A stretch of DNA of 64,000 nucleotides from Monosporascus cannonballus (GCA_004154925.1 QJNS01000294.1:23669-87668); one strand, 5' to 3'. Shown: positions 1 through 14,497, counted from the first letter of the stretch. The notes: generated from the sequence alone by a model not told the origin. Numbers and translations: made by a program.

Positions 1-220
1 AAATTCAATTAACTTACGTAAAATATATATATACATATATTTGTTAAATTTATAATTTAAATAATATCAGTCTGTAATACAACTTCGTTAATTAGAACAC
101 TTTTAATATTGCGAAATATAATTAAGTTATTTTATTACTTAAATTTCTGTAATACTCCTATTAATAAAAACTCGTTCAACTTAGGTTTAATAGTTAGTTA
201 AACTTTTAGTAGGTATTTTA
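1..220 (+). repeat. LTR fragment, 3' part
   Basis: This stretch aligns base for base with 601-943, sharing words such as gtaatacaacttcgtta and the ending ggtttaat-a-tt-gttaaa that also closes the better preserved LTR at 16280. It is the 3' part of a gypsy-family LTR and runs off the left edge of the window. It lacks the 127-bp insertion present in its relative and so serves as the empty site. The right boundary is approximate. Confidence 0.7.
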
Positions 221-600
221 TAATAACGAATTTTTTTAAATTTTTTAATATTTTGTACTATTTTCAAAATATAATATATATAGTATTATTTAAAAACGAA
301 TTTAAGAATATTAATATCCCGAAATTGTAAGCTTTTTCTTTGGTTAAAATAATTATAAGGTTTGCAGTTTACGATACTACCTGACATAATAAAATAGAAC
401 CTTATTAAACGAAATTTTTTAAAAATAAAAATCTTAAAAAAAAACGTATTATAGCTTAAGCTAAGATCGGTCGTAAGAAACGGTCGAATTTATATACACG
501 GATTACGTAATTTAAATCTCTTTTACGTTAAAATCTAAGTAAATCTATATAAAACGAATTGCATTTCAAAAAATTAAATTAATAATAATGTCAAAAATCT

Positions 601-943
601 AATAAACATTCAATTAATTAACGAAAAATATATATATTAAATCTATAATCTAAATAGCTTTAACTTGTAATACAACTTCGTTATCTAGAATACCTTAGGT
701 ATTGTAAGAAAATAGACTTCAGGCGTTTTCTACTTAAGCGCGAACAAGGACTTCCAACGTATCTAGCGTTAAAACTGCTGATCTTTTGGATCATATAGCG
801 GAGTAGCTAGTTCTTTCTATTCTCTTACAGGTATTACGAAATATAACTAAGTTATCTTATTACTTAGAATTCCACGATATTTCTATTAATATAAAACTAT
901 ACGACTAAGGTTTAATAATTGGTTAAAACCTCTAGCTATTACA
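601..943 (+). repeat. LTR fragment interrupted by a small inverted-repeat element
   Basis: This is a second copy of the LTR part seen at 1-220. It ends in the same ggtttaataattggttaaa box and a final ttaca. It is broken by a 127-bp insertion at 703-829. The start is approximate because the 5' half of the LTR is not recognisable. Confidence 0.7.
703..829. mobile_element. 127-bp MITE-like element with 14-bp terminal inverted repeats
   Basis: The left end TGTAAGAAAATAGA (703-716) is the inverted repeat of the right end TCTATTCTCTTACA (816-829) with one mismatch. The element is flanked on both sides by GGTAT (698-702 and 830-834), a 5-bp target duplication. The homologous LTR at 1-220 has only a single copy of this site, so the insertion is directly visible. 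The inside is clearly GC-richer than its host LTR, so it has been less mutated or arrived later. It has no coding capacity. Superfamily is uncertain: a 5-bp duplication and TG...CA ends could also describe a tiny solo LTR, but the 14-bp inverted repeat favours a MITE. Confidence 0.72.
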
Positions 944-1390
944 CTTAATAGTTACGAATTTGGATATTATACTTTCAATCGCCGTAAACTTAAGCGATTT
1001 CGAACGTACGAAAAAAGTTTACCTCGAATTTAAGATAAAATAATGTATTTTACGCGACTAATTTAATATATAATTTTTTTTAAAGATTTCGACTTTATAA
1101 CGTATTAGCAATAATTAAAATAAGTAAAGCTATTAAAGAGTAATTAAAATATCGCATATCTAAATTGTTAATTTGTTATTATCTTTTACGATTTTCTTTA
1201 GTTTCTTATCTATTTTATATATGAATACTGTTTTTCGAAAATGTTTTTCGATTAGATTTATATACTGTTATATATATATATATATATATAAACTAACTGT
1301 TAATATTTTTCATCAAATATCGTTATTACATTATATATTTTCTATAAAAAATATTTAATAAATACCGATACGTATTACGAAATATTATGT

Positions 1391-1786
1391 GTTATAATCT
1401 ACTAGCCAAAGAACTAAAAGGACGGTCGAAACAATACACTAAATATCTTTAACCTTAGCAAAAAGGTTACATAACGTAAGTTAGTTAAAGAGGGTTAGTT
1501 CGACTAAATTCGACTTACGATTAAATACGATCAGTTCGATTACAATCGACGAATAATCGAATAAAAATTATTCGATTCCTAAAATAATTTAATATATAAT
1601 TACCTTTTTATTTATTTTAATTTAAAAAATATTAAATTATAATAATAAATGGTTATTTCAAATATTGTTAATATTACAAAATGCAATATATTATTATATT
1701 TATTACTTAAAATCCTTTAATATTTTTATTAATATAAATTCGTACGATATAGATTTAATAATTCATTAAACCGTTTAATTCTTATA
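1391..1786 (+). repeat. Gypsy-family LTR (plus orientation), 396 bp
   Basis: It begins TGTTATAATC and ends in a degraded copy of the ggtttaataattggttaaaccgc box. Length and order match the solo LTR at 14498-16280 once the mariner insertion is removed (about 390 bp). The two also share a tract of cgatcagttcgattac-type repeats followed by gaataatcgaataaaaattattcgatt. It probably is the 5' LTR of the plus-strand element that follows. Confidence 0.75.
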
Positions 1787-4700
1787 TATTAAAAGCTTCC
1801 ATTTAAAAGTATCGTTATATCTTAATTAATATTTTTAATTTTTATATTGACCAATAAGTAAAAAACGGTTTTTTTAATAAGAATTTAAATCCAATATTAG
1901 ATTTTAAAATTAAAAGTTTAAGTATGATAATTTATATTAAAGGTTACGTAAATAAAGATATTAAGAATTAAGATTAACATTTATAGTTTTATAATAAAAA
2001 ATATAATATATCAAATTTCTTTATTTAACTAAAAATATTTTTTAAATTTTAAAAGTTGAAAAGATTAGTGAATAATATTTTTGCTGTTACTATTTCTAAA
2101 GAGAAAATACTTTTAATTAATTTAAACTTACCATAAAAATATTTAAAACATATCAAAACGGATTCAAAAATATTTATTAAAAATGTTTTGCATAATTATA
2201 TTGATTTCGAAAATAAATTAAAGGTTAATTTTAAAAACTTTAACAAAAAACATAGAGTAATATAAGAAATCTTTTAATTATATTTAAAGTTTTTTTATTT
2301 AAAACCAAATGAAATATCGGCGATTAAAATATTTATATTAATGTATTTTATAAAGAATAAAAAATATAAAGTTAAAAATAAAGGTTTTAAATTTTTAAAA
2401 CTTAAAACTTTAAATTGACATTTTATTTAAACCGTTGAAATTAATAATAAACGATGCAAATATCGTATAAAAAATTACATATTTTAAAGAATATAAGTTA
2501 ATTGGTTATTTCTTTTAAAAGAATATAATATATTACGTTAATTTTATAATATAATAGTAGAGTTTATGGAATTCGGAACTGTTTAACGTAAAAATAAAGA
2601 TTAAATTAAATATTATAATTATAGTTCAACAAAATATTATTAAAGAATTTATAAACAATTTAAAAGTTTATATTAAAAAGTCAATTTAGGAAAAACTAAA
2701 AGAAATAATAAAGTTGTTAATATAAAATAAATTTAATAAGAAATAAAGTTATTATAATAAGAAGTCAGATAGAAAAATACGAAAAGTTTAAAGATTAATT
2801 TAAAAAGCGTTAGAAACATAATAAGAAGGTTTAAAAAATACGTAAAGATTTTTTAAAAATAAATATAAAACATTTATTCAAAATCTTTGAATTAATATAT
2901 TACTATATATATGCTATATTATAGACGACGAAGATATTTAATTTTTACAGATTTAAAGAAATCTATTTATTAACGAATTATACGTATATATAAATAGAAA
3001 TTGGATTCTTTTTATTTAAACTCAAAATAATAAAATAAATATACAATAATATCGATAAATAAATAACTTTACAAAATTAATTAAAAAATAATATGCGTAA
3101 AAACATCTTTTTTGTTTTTATAATTTATATAATTATTAATCTATAAAAGAATGATTTTAGTATCTTATAAAAAATATTATTAAACATTTATTACGAATTT
3201 TTATTTTTATGTAATATTTATTAAAAATTCGACTAAAAAACAGAGTTTAAAAATATTCGATTTTTTATTTAAACTTTTATTAAAAAAATAAATTATTAAA
3301 AGCTTACTAAAATATTATGTATTATACGAAAAAAATGATTAACTTAATAAAGTAAAAAAGTATAAATAAATTAAGAAAATATTATAATTTAAAAGATAAA
3401 TATATCGATAAAAATAATTTATATAACAATTTAACGTATTATTTAAAAATATATAAATAAATTTCGATAAATTAAAATAAAAGTTTTAAAAAATAACTTA
3501 TATAAAAGCTCTAAAGTAACGAAACTGAAAGAAAAGAAGAAAACTTTTTTAAAAAGGGTTTAAACTTAATAATAAACACCGTTAATATTTTTATTTTTTT
3601 TAAAAAATGCGAATCAGAACGTATTAATATATCGCAATAATAAATTACGGAATGTAAAACGAAAATTGTATTATATTAAATATTATTAATAAGTTTGAAT
3701 TACTATAAAAATATAAGATAAAACTTTAAATAATTGTAAATATTAAAAATCAAAATTTCGTTTGCTATAATAAAAAGATTTAACGTAAAATTAATTATTT
3801 TTAAATATTTATTTCAAAATAGAATTATAAAATTAATTTCAATATCGTTTTATTCGAAAATTATGAAATAATTTGAAAAAACCTATAAATCTATTAATAC
3901 AAACTTTTAATCGATAAAAGAATTAATTAGATAAAATTTAGTTTATAATTTATCTCTAAGTAAAATCAAAAAAATTAATATTTAATCAGAAATAGCGATA
4001 AATATAGGTATAAAAATATGACAAATATTTTAATATTTAAAAAATATAAAAAGAAAACTAGTATGTAAAAAATACGGCATATTATTATTATTAAAATAAA
4101 TTGAAATAATTAACTATTTAAATTAATAATTTAAAAAATCTGAAACATTGAATTAATATATTATAATAATATTATCTTCGTAAATGACTTTTAAAAAAAT
4201 TGAATAGAAAATTATCAAAAAATAACTGTCAAAATTATAAAATAATTTTAAAAAAAGTATATTTGCGAAATGTTACTCTATTTATAACTTTAACGAAAAT
4301 AAATTACGAAATCTTTTTTTAGAAAAAAATACCGAAAACGTCGATTATAAAAAGAAAAAATTCGATTTTAAAATTCTTTTCAAAATATTTTATATTTTTC
4401 GTACTTAAAAAATAACTAATTACGACTTATAATTAATTATCGATAATAAACTATATTATTATTAAGGCTTAAATATTTTGGTTTTTAATTATTAAAATAA
4501 GCAACTAATTTTACAAAAGTAAATAACTTGTAATATTCGTTTTTAAAAATTATATGTAAGTAAAAAATATGGTAAAATATTAAACACAAATTATTTAATT
4601 ATTTAATTATTTTAATAAGATTTACGAATATATTCATAATATTCTACTAAACAATCAATTATATATTACGAAAATATATTAATAGTTTTATTATATATTA

Positions 4701-6650
4701 CTTTAGCGATATTTTATGTATTGAAATATACAAAAAAAATATATAAAAGAGATCTTTAATCTTTTTTTAAATTTTATAAAATATGAAATTATTAATTAAT
4801 ATAAAAAAAGAATAATTTTACAAATAACAAATAAACTATTTAAAATATATTTTATCGACTTAAAAACCTATATTTCGGATTATGTATTACACTTAATAAT
4901 CGAATAATAAAATAATTAAAATAAATTATATCTTACTATTTTTTTCTTATAAATAAAGAACCGAATTTAAGTAAGTTGTTTTAAATAATACTTTTATAGT
5001 TATTATAACAATTCTTTGAAAACTTAAGTATTTTTAAAGAAATTTTCTATTAAGTTAAAGTTTATACGGATTATTAAACTTTTACCCGTTTTATTACAAC
5101 TAAAAAACTTACGAAATAATAATTACGATATATAGAAAAATAACGAAACTTTAATTTCGTTATTAATTATAAAAAGGGTTTAAAATAATAAAATAAATAT
5201 CTTAAATAAGTAACTAACTTTTAAAGAAACATTGATCAAAATTAATTATATTATTGTCCATATAATTGAAAAAGACTTATATTTATATTAAATTATAATA
5301 ATATAAGCTATATTATATAATATATAGCAAGAAGTTAGAAAGTATAACGATTAATGTATTAAGAAATAAATAAATTAGAAATCTTATAAATATATTAAAT
5401 AAATTTAGTACCTTATATATTTTAATTTTAATTATATAAATATTTCAAGTTTTATTAAATTTTAAACGGATTTTAATATATTTTTTTAAAAAAATGATAA
5501 TTGAAAATATTTAATACGAATATAATATTTTTAATAAAATTAAAATATAACGATATACACTTTATAGAAAATTATAACTAAAACTGGTTTTAAAAAGTCT
5601 AAGACTTAATTGATATATATTTTATTATCAATTTTTCTTTATTTAGAAATCTAGTAATAAAAATATATTACGATAATATTTTGGCAATTGTAAACAGATT
5701 TACGAAATTTTCTTACTTTTTCTAATTAAAGAAATATAATACTAAACACATATTTTTTTTTAAAAAAGATTATATTTAATATATACGAATTAGTGTATGA
5801 AAGAATTTCTAATAAAAAAACTATGTATATTTCAAAATTTTATCAAAGTTTTAAAATATAAACTGATATAAATTATAAATTATTTAATATATTTAAACAT
5901 TAAATATATAAATAAATACAACGGTTAAATTAATTACTAAAAATATATTTCAAATATTCGATTAAATACGAAAAAGTCATTAAGTTATAAGATTATTTTT
6001 ACATAATTTATATATATTACTAAGTCTTATAAAAATATTAAAATAACTTTAATATACACAAATTTTAGTTTCATACTTAATATACATAAAAATTTATACA
6101 ACGGATTTATTAACGTCAAAATAACATTAACCCTAAAATTCGTACGTAATTAATTAAGTAAATATTATAACGAAAAGTGATTAGAAAATTAATTTTCTAA
6201 AAGGGAAAAATAGTTTACCTTATTACACAAACTATTTAAATTAAACAACCTAATAAAATATTTAATGTCAAGTATATCGATCTATATAAAATTATTAAAA
6301 TATTTCAAAAAATAATTATTTATTAGATATCTTATCTAATGTGGAGTTTTATCCAGTTTTTTGTGTTTCGTTATTAGAATTAATAATAAATATTATTAAC
6401 ATTTATAGGGATCGAAATAATATAAAAGTGAAAAATAAAGCTACATTTAAAATTAGAAAAATCCTTAATATATAAAAGGAAAACAAACTTATCTAATATC
6501 TAATTAAATAAAAAACATCCAAAATCTAAAAATATCTAAATATTAATAAAAAAAGTATTATATATACCTAACGCTTATAAAGAAGTTTTTACTAATAATA
6601 ATAAAATCGCTAATAATTACGTCCTAATTTACGTTATCCATAATAGCAAA
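1787..6650 (+). mobile_element. Degenerate Ty3/gypsy retrotransposon, internal part (plus strand)
   Basis: The frame is destroyed by stops, yet the reverse transcriptase core can be followed at roughly 4350-4760 in the plus direction. It runs parallel to the better preserved minus-strand copy at about 9900-10460. Near 6430-6570 a stretch translates to something like a chromodomain (KIRKILNI, then a YLIK block), which would make it a chromovirus. No 3' LTR was found before the next element begins at 6786, so the element is truncated or its 3' LTR is unrecognisable. Domain identities rest on pattern likeness only. Confidence 0.6.
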
Positions 6651-6785
6651 AAAAAACCATAGAAATTTTACGGCGGATTAGTTAATCATCGAATAAAAGG
6701 ATACAATAACGACTTTCGCGTATTCCTATTTTTTAATTCGTTTAAATCCTCGATTTTACAATAAATTATTTCGAACGTTTTTTAT

Positions 6786-7198
6786 TATGACATCTAGACG
6801 GTTTAACCAACTATTAAACCTAAGTCGTACGAGTTTATATTAGCAAGAGTATCGTGGAATTTTAAGCAATAAATAGAGTAACGTATTACGTCTCGTAATA
6901 CTAAGGGCGTCTTAGGTAATAATATATTATTGCAAGCTGATATTATTTAAATTATAGAAATAATAAGCGTAAATATATTTTTTAACTTAAAATATTTATT
7001 ACAGCTTAACGACGTTTTCTTAATTAAGTTTTTTAAGTCTCTTTAAGCTTTTTTAATGCTTAACTCGCTTAATCTTTTTTTAATTAACTAAAGCTCTTAA
7101 GCTCTTTAAGCTAGTTACGTAACTTCTTAGCTTAATCGAGGCTTGGCTTTTCTAAGATTTCGACTGTTTCCAAAGGCTAAGACTGTTAGGTTATAACA
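6786..7198 (-). repeat. 3' LTR (413 bp) of the minus-strand gypsy element
   Basis: This is one of two matching LTRs. Read on the minus strand it starts TGTTATAACCTAAC at 7198 and ends at 6786 with the box complementary to ggtttaac. A purine-rich tract (AAAAAAGGAAAG on the minus strand, about 7202-7215) lies just inside the element next to it, as expected for a polypurine tract. The outer 16 bases match the fresh LTR end at 16265-16280 except for mostly G-to-A changes, which is typical of RIP. Confidence 0.88.
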
Positions 7199-10100
7199 CG
7201 ATCTTTCCTTTTTTAGGATCTTTGTCTTTAAAGATTATTTTGCTTATCTATTTATTTCGATAAGCAATTTTTTCTTTTTTATATTTAACATATTAAATCG
7301 TATTGAAAAATCTCGGTTTTGTAAGCGTATTAACGCTTTTGTTCTTTTAAAACGTATTAAACGCTTTAGTTTTATTATATTTTTAAACGTTTTTATTTTT
7401 GCTGCAAGTTTGCATATAAAACTGATAAGGTTTATTATAGTTCGGGAAAATATTTATTTTATATTTTTCATAGAGGCCCTTATAATCTTTTTAGCTATTT
7501 TAAGTTTAAATATAGGAAATTTGTCGCCGAAGAAAACCGTCTGGAACTGGAAAAACGTATTACTAAAAAAAGAACTTCTAAAAGCTTAACAGCACTTTAA
7601 CGAATTATTTGGTCGGTTAAATCGTTTACGAAAATAAAAAAAGTTTTTTCGTCAGCGCCGAATTAAAATATTCCGTCGTGGTGTTTAAGATACGGGAGCA
7701 ATGGAAAAATTTAAACGTTTTGAAAAAAACAAGAACAGCTAAAGACTGCCGTCGCAACTATTACGTCAGCACAGGTCGCACTTCCGGCCGGCTGGTCTAA
7801 AGTCGATGTTATTAATTAGTCGACCGTTAACTAGGGTGCGACCGTTATTGCTAGTAAAATTTTTCAATATATACTAAGCGTTTATAAGATTTTTGACTAA
7901 TTCCTAGATGTTTTCGAAATTTGTGTGCTTTTTCATTTGATCAAGTACTATTTAAGTTTATCTTCTTTTTTATATCGAATATTTTCTTTACCTTATATGA
8001 TTATTTATTTTTTACTGTTACGTCATTCTATGTTATATATACCTTAATTATATTTACTATTAACTCGAATAAGAGAATTTAAAAAATTAGATAGAATTTA
8101 ACTTTTGATAAAAATTTCAATTAGTATTTTTTTAGAACTTTTCTTAATAATTTTATATGGATCGATATATTTGAGATCGAGTTTTTTACTAGGTTGTTTT
8201 ATTTGAATATTTTTTGATAGCGAAATACACTATTTCCCTTTTTTCGAAGGTTTGTTTTTTTAATCTTTTTAATTATAATATTTGCTTATCTAATTTCGTA
8301 TGAATTTTAGCTTCGTCTTGATCTCCTAGTATAGTTGCTTTCGGAATAACTCGTGTTATAAGCTAATTATGCGATTGATAATTTTTTATTCTAATTATTT
8401 TATTTGTAAATAATATAATATCGTAAGTACATTTTTAAAGTTTGGTTTATTCGCTTTATTTGTTCGTCTATTTAAGGTTTAAATACGCTAAACAGTTTAT
8501 GATTTAGGTCGATCTATATTATAAGGCCTTGTTAAAATTTAAATGCAAATTTTAATTCTTTATTTAAAATAATTTCCATTAACAATCTGTATGTATTAAA
8601 GGTATATCTTAAAAAATATGCTATTTATTCGGCGTTCATGTTTTTATAATACGATAAAAAATAAAATAAAAAATGTAAATCGATCGACGATTACCAAAAT
8701 GTTATCGTAATATACTTTTATAATAGGATTTTTTAATGTAGAAAATTTAATAACGAAATCGAATATAACTAAATATTACGGTCGTTTTGTAATTGATATT
8801 AGTTGTAATTCTCTATATGGCTTATATTATCGTATTTGCGTTTTGCCACAAATATTTTATTATTATATGATTTTTTGTATTATTAATTTCATTTTAAAAA
8901 ATTAATAAGTTTATCGTAACCTTTTTAAAGTTTTGTAGATCTCTAGATGTTTATATAGCTAATGTTCGTATATTTTTTATATTAGATTTTCCTGGTATTT
9001 TCTTAGAACTTGTATTTTGTCGATTTTTAATTTTTTTAAAAGACTATTATTGTACTGCTGGATTTTTTCTAATGTATATCAATGGATACTGCTCGAATTG
9101 TTGTAATTTGTTATAAGCGTAAATATTTTTTTACCATAGTATTAAAAATTATATGGCTAATTTTAACTAATTTCTTTTCGAAATCCGGTCGCCTGCTTAA
9201 GGTATTAATTCTGCTATTTTTTAAGTCTTTTTTTATAATAACGAAGTTAAAGTTCGTTAATTTCTTTGCGTATCTTAATTGTCGTTCTATAAATTCTTTG
9301 ATCTTAGTAAAGCGAGTAAGATTTTGGTAATCTGTATAAATTTTGATCTAATACACACTTCTTTTTAGAAAATATTTAATTTCTCGGAAAGCCATAACAA
9401 TAACCATAAATTCCTTATCAGAAATACAGTAATTAAATTCGACTCCTTTTAATTTGTACTAAAAAATGTAATAAGATATAATTTGTCTTAATTATCTTAT
9501 TATCCGATCACTATATTTAATGCGTAATTCGAAATATCGGTTTTTAATTTAACGGAGCGAATTAGATCGTACATAATCAGTACTGGCTTGCCGATAATTA
9601 TATCTTTGATTTTCGAGAATATCTTCTCGGTTTCGGACGTTTATCCGAACTTTTTTCTTTATAAGATTAATTAAAGATATTATTATTCTGCTACAGTTCC
9701 GAATAAATTTTCTGTAATAATTGGCGAATTAGAAAAATGCCTATATCTTTTTAATTATTGTTAGCATTTGTTATTTTAAAATTGTAGCGATTTTTTTAGA
9801 TTTATTTTGATATGTTCTAAGATAATAATATATTCTAGATATTCCACTTTTTGAATATGAAATTAACTTTTTTTCTGCGTTAATTAATAGCCTTACCTTT
9901 ATAAAGCCTAAAGGACCTTATAAACGTATTTTGTATATGCTTTTTTCGCCTCCGAATAAATAAAAATGTCGTTAAGGTAATAAACGACAAAATTATCGAG
10001 GTATTCGCGTAATATATAATTAATTATCCGTTAAAAGATTATTGATACGTTCGTAAGTTTTATTAGTATAACTAAATATTTAAATAATCTATATTTCGTT

Positions 10101-11814
10101 CTAAAAGCTGTTTTTTATTCGTATTGTTTTTTGATTTTGATAAGGTTATATTTATTTCGGATGTCGAATATTGTAAATTATTTGGTTCTATAAAGTTGGT
10201 TTTATATTTTTATAATTAAGGATAATAGTGTTTGATCCTTAATAATAATATCGTTTTATTATCAATAATCAACTATAAGTAGTAATTTTCCGTTTTTCTT
10301 AAATACGAAAAATATAAGATATTCTGCTATTAATTTCGAAAATCGAATTTATTCTTTTTATAACCGGTTTTCCAAGTATTTCATAAAAGTACGTAATTCG
10401 TTTTCGTTTAGGTTATAAATGGGATAAAACTTTGTCGGAAAACCTTTTTTAAGATTATTTTATAATTTTATTCGTTATATTCTGATAATTTCGTATCGAG
10501 TTTCTTTTTAAAAAACTGCTTATATCGTTAATGTTATAATAGTATATCGGTCAGATTTTCTAACTTTTAGAGCTGTTATTTTAAATCGTTATTTAGTTTT
10601 CTTAATTTCGTTTTAATAGTAATAATAATGTGTCGTATTTTTTAATACTTATTTTTTTTGTATTTTGTCTCTTTAAGTAGCAAGGTATTTATCGTATTCT
10701 TATGCCTGTATTTGTTGTTATTTTCGATCGAATATTAAGTTCTTATATCTTTTTGGTTTATTAACAAAAAATACAACGAATTTTACCTGACCAGTTTTTT
10801 CGTTAATTAAAATTCTATACTAGCGTATCTATAGTAATCTTAAGATTATATCGTAATTTTCAAATAAAACGATATTAAAATTAACTATTTGGAATCGTTT
10901 TTTAACAAAAATCTCGAAATAATTAATTTCGCGTATACTTTTCCTGTTATCGTAAGCGAATTTCTAACTGTCGACATTTATCGTTATATAGGATTTCAAC
11001 TTGTATTTCTATAGTAATTTAAATTTATTAATTATATCTAGTATAATATAATTTCCGCCTAGACCTTTATAATCTACTATTACAGTATACTAGTATGTTT
11101 CGATTCGTATATCTAAGGTAATAAGGTTTTTAACAGTTCTTATTATTACGTTTAAAGTCTTTTTTAGAAGTTTTTTTCTAATTTTTCAGGGTTTCGTTAA
11201 TTTACCGCCTTTTTATAGGTAACTTTCGTTTTTTATTTTCTTTTCGAATTTGTCGAATTTTGTTTATATTTTTATATATAGCGCGTTAAGTTGTTATATC
11301 TATCTTTATTGTCAGTATATTATTTCTTTAAATTATATTAATTATTTTTTATTTTATTATAATTTGTTTCCTTATTAGATAAGTTGTTTTTTTATAGTTT
11401 CGACCGTATTCTATTATACGTCGTATAATTTATCGTTCCCAAATTCGCCCGCAAATTAACATATTTTTTCTTAATAATTTTTTATTTAAATTTATAATAA
11501 ATACTAACTGAAAATCAAAATCCGGAATAACGTTTGAGCAATATTTCTTAAACGTACGTTAAATTAACTTTTTTTCATTTAGTAATTATATTATTCATAA
11601 TAATAAAAGAGGTTTTCCTATAAGCATTACTTTTCTTTAAGCTAGCTTTTTATTTCAGCTAATTAATAAATGTTATTTTCTCGGGCTATAAATTAAAAAT
11701 ATCGATATTATTATTCGTAGTTTTTGATATTTTTAATTCGGTTCGAAAAGTTAAATTCTTTATAATATATGCGGGTAATATTTTGATAAATATATCGTTT
11801 CGACTTCTTATAGT

Positions 11815-12185
11815 GAAGTGAGGCGGGGTGTTACGCCTATGATCAGGCTCGGCTAATCAGAAAGCCCGGATCTCGCATATATATTAAGAAGTTCTTTTTC
11901 GCCATGGGTTCAACCCCCAGGCATTACTCACGACCATCACCACTTAGCATATTTTTCTGTTACTTTAGTTAATCGAGGTTTAATACTATTACTACAATCG
12001 AATTAAGTTCTTCATCTCGACAATCCCTTTACGTATCGTGACATAGCTTGTTCATCCGCACTGATCAAGACCAATTCTTCCCCTACGCCATTTCAATAGT
12101 TAGGGCATTTTAGTTATCGACAATATATGGCATACTTTCTGCCGTATCGATTAGGGGTTCTAGGACATATGTCCTCCGTTTATTC
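11815..12185. other. GC-richer island inside the gypsy element
   Basis: This 370-bp patch has near-normal base composition inside heavily mutated DNA. It starts near gaggcggggtgttacgcc and ends near the palindrome ggacatatgtcc (12170-12181). It may be a later insertion, for example a solo LTR or MITE of another family beginning TGTTACGCC at 11830. I could not define convincing paired ends or a target duplication. It contains a ggttcaaccccc word but no tRNA cloverleaf. Confidence 0.45.
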
Positions 12186-12904
12186 CTAATATTCTTTTAG
12201 TCATTCTCTGCAAATTTTTCGTTATTTTTCGGACGTTTGCCCGGCCAGTTTTTTGACTTTTTGTATTTCTTATTAGATTTTTTACTATGGTAAGCCTAAT
12301 ATATATCTAGCCCGAATTATGTTAATAAGTTTATTTCTGTTTTTTATTATCTTTTTGGATTATTCTTCGGGTACGAATTCTTGATTATTTTAATGGAGTT
12401 TTTTAAATGTCTTATATTATACTGCTTTATGTCCTGTCTTATTATAGTTAAAGTACTTAATCCGGCTTTAATCTTTTTTACGTTATTTTAAGTTCTATAA
12501 ATCCCGGTTCCGTACTGTAGAAAATGTTATTACGTTGAGAAATATCGATATTAGCTATATATCGAAATTTGTTATTATTTTTTCCTCTAGCATTTTTAGT
12601 ACGGCAGGCATATTGTCGGTCGTTAATTTTAACCGTTATAGCGATATAAATCGATAAATAATCGAGTCGATTAAACTTAAAAAGTTCTTTTCATATTTCT
12701 TTTTTAAATTATCGAAAAATTTGGCCATAAACGCTTTTTATTTTTAATTTAACTTAGATACTAGACAAATAAAGACGTTATTATAATTAGATATTAATCC
12801 TTTTTGTCGTAATTATTAAATTTACATTTCGCTTTTGTTTTTTTGTTTATTATTCCGAAAAGTTTTATTAATACTTATTCGAATTATTTGTAATCGTTAT
12901 AAAT

Positions 12905-13045
12905 TCGCATTATTTTATAAGATAGCAATGGTGCGACGTTAACCACAATATCAAAAGATTAGCAATTCCAAACTCTAATTGGAGTTTGGACACTCTAATC
13001 CACCTTATAAGGACTAGCTGTGCATATCATTACATATTTCCGGGT
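12905..13045. other. Short GC-richer patch with a perfect hairpin
   Basis: A second small patch of less AT-rich sequence interrupts the gypsy element. It holds a perfect 8-bp inverted repeat, CCAAACTC (12968-12975) and GAGTTTGG (12982-12989), around a 6-base loop, followed by a repeated actctaatcc-like word. It could be a piece of a small insertion. Its limits are uncertain. Confidence 0.4.
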
Positions 13046-13613
13046 TTTATTTTGTCGCCGATAAAATAATATGTTTTTTTTATTATAAGCTCAAACTAAA
13101 TAATCGTATTTCCGATAAACCGTTTAATCGCAAATTTAACTTATATAATAAACGTAATAAGTTAAATAAGAAAGTATCTAAAATAAGTTCGATATTAAGT
13201 AAGAAATAATTATAATTTAGTTAAAGTTCCGTTAAAAAGTTTGAGCTTAAAGGGTTTAAAATTTTTTCCTAGTTTTTTATTAAAATTTAATTAAATAACC
13301 TAGATTATTCGAAAAGATTTCTCTGTTTTAAAAGCTTTTTTTGCCTTAAACTTTTTATAAACGGCTTAGAAAAACGTCGTAAAATTATTTTTGTCCTTTT
13401 TAAGCTAAAAAATGCGTTCGTTTATAACATCTAGTTGTCGTAGAACTTTTTCGCAAAAAAGGCAAAATTGTTCCTTTTTTTCTTCGGATTTTATTCCAGT
13501 ATTCGAGTTATTAAGAATTTGATAAATGAGCTGTTCGAGTTATTTGCCAGTAAACATAATATCGGCGATATTATTTAAAATATAACGGTACTACTAAACA
13601 AAAAATTATAACG

Positions 13614-14025
13614 TATAACAGCTAAACGGTTTAATTAATTATTAAATCAAAATCGTACGAATTTATATTAATAAAAATATCGTAGAATTGTAAATAATAA
13701 ATATAATAACGTATTACGTCTCGTAATATTAAAGGCGTTTTAAATAACGATATATTATTACAAACTGGTATTATTTAGATTATGGAAATAATAAACGTAT
13801 ATATTTTTTTGACTTAAGGTGTTTATTACAGCTTAACGATATTTTCTTAATTAAGTCCTTTTAAATTCTTTTAAGCCTCTTTAATATTTAATTAGCTTAA
13901 GTCTTCTTGACCAACTAAAGCTTTTAAGCTCTTTAAGCCAGTCACGTGACTTCTTGGCTTAGTCGAGGCTTGACTTTTCTAAGATTTCGACTGTTTTTAA
14001 GAGCCAAGACCGTTAGGTTATAACA
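13614..14025 (-). repeat. 5' LTR (412 bp) of the minus-strand gypsy element
   Basis: It matches 6786-7198 along its whole length and in the same orientation. On the minus strand it begins at 14025 with TGTTATAACCTAAC and ends at 13614. The pair defines an element of 7240 bp. Flanking five bases are tttat (6781-6785) and ttttt (14026-14030), so a target duplication is possible but not exact. The two LTRs differ mainly by C/T and G/A, so divergence cannot be used as a plain clock. Confidence 0.88.
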
Positions 14026-14497
14026 TTTTTACGAAAAATCTTCTTTTAACGATATAAACGCTGTAAACGAACTAAGATTTTTAACAAAAAATAGGTTTTT
14101 TTTTTCTAATATTGTTTTTTCCAAATATACGCGTTATTACGATAATAAACTCAAAAATAACGCTAGAAAAAAACGAACCTACTGGCTTAAAAATTTACTT
14201 CGTCAAAATCGCAATATACATACTTTTTATTTACGTAAAAACTGTAACGAACTTTACCTTTCGCAATAATATAATTAAGACGGTTAATACGACAATAAAG
14301 AAATAACGAAGTATATATATACTAAGTTTATTAATAAAAAAGCAAAATTTTAAAACGACTTAAATTAACATCTTATTTTTACATAACTTCAAAATACAAT
14401 CGGAGATAATAAATAATAATAATAAAACTTATGTTTTAAATATAAGGAATAAACAAATTAATTTTTAAAAACAAAATTTCTAGAAATAGGAATATCG
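14026..14497. other. AT-rich spacer between transposons
   Basis: This 470-bp stretch lies between the right LTR of the minus-strand gypsy element and the solo LTR. It is as AT-rich as the rest of the block. I recognise no domain, repeat end or RNA in it. Confidence 0.5.

Larger units (their letters stand above)
7199..13613 (-). mobile_element. Degenerate Ty3/gypsy retrotransposon, internal part (minus strand)
   Basis: Between two matching LTRs lies 6.4 kb of decayed gag-pol on the minus strand. A gag-like start is seen at 13557 (MFTGK, then a stop where CAA became TAA). The reverse transcriptase core lies at about 9900-10460, with a VDYR-like block near 10280, a WKTAFRT-like block near 10100 and the catalytic box readable as YLNDIFIYS at 9953-9982 (the family norm is YLDDILIYS). 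RNase H and integrase should follow toward 7300 but are too decayed to delimit. All parts carry stops, so the element cannot move by itself. Confidence 0.85.
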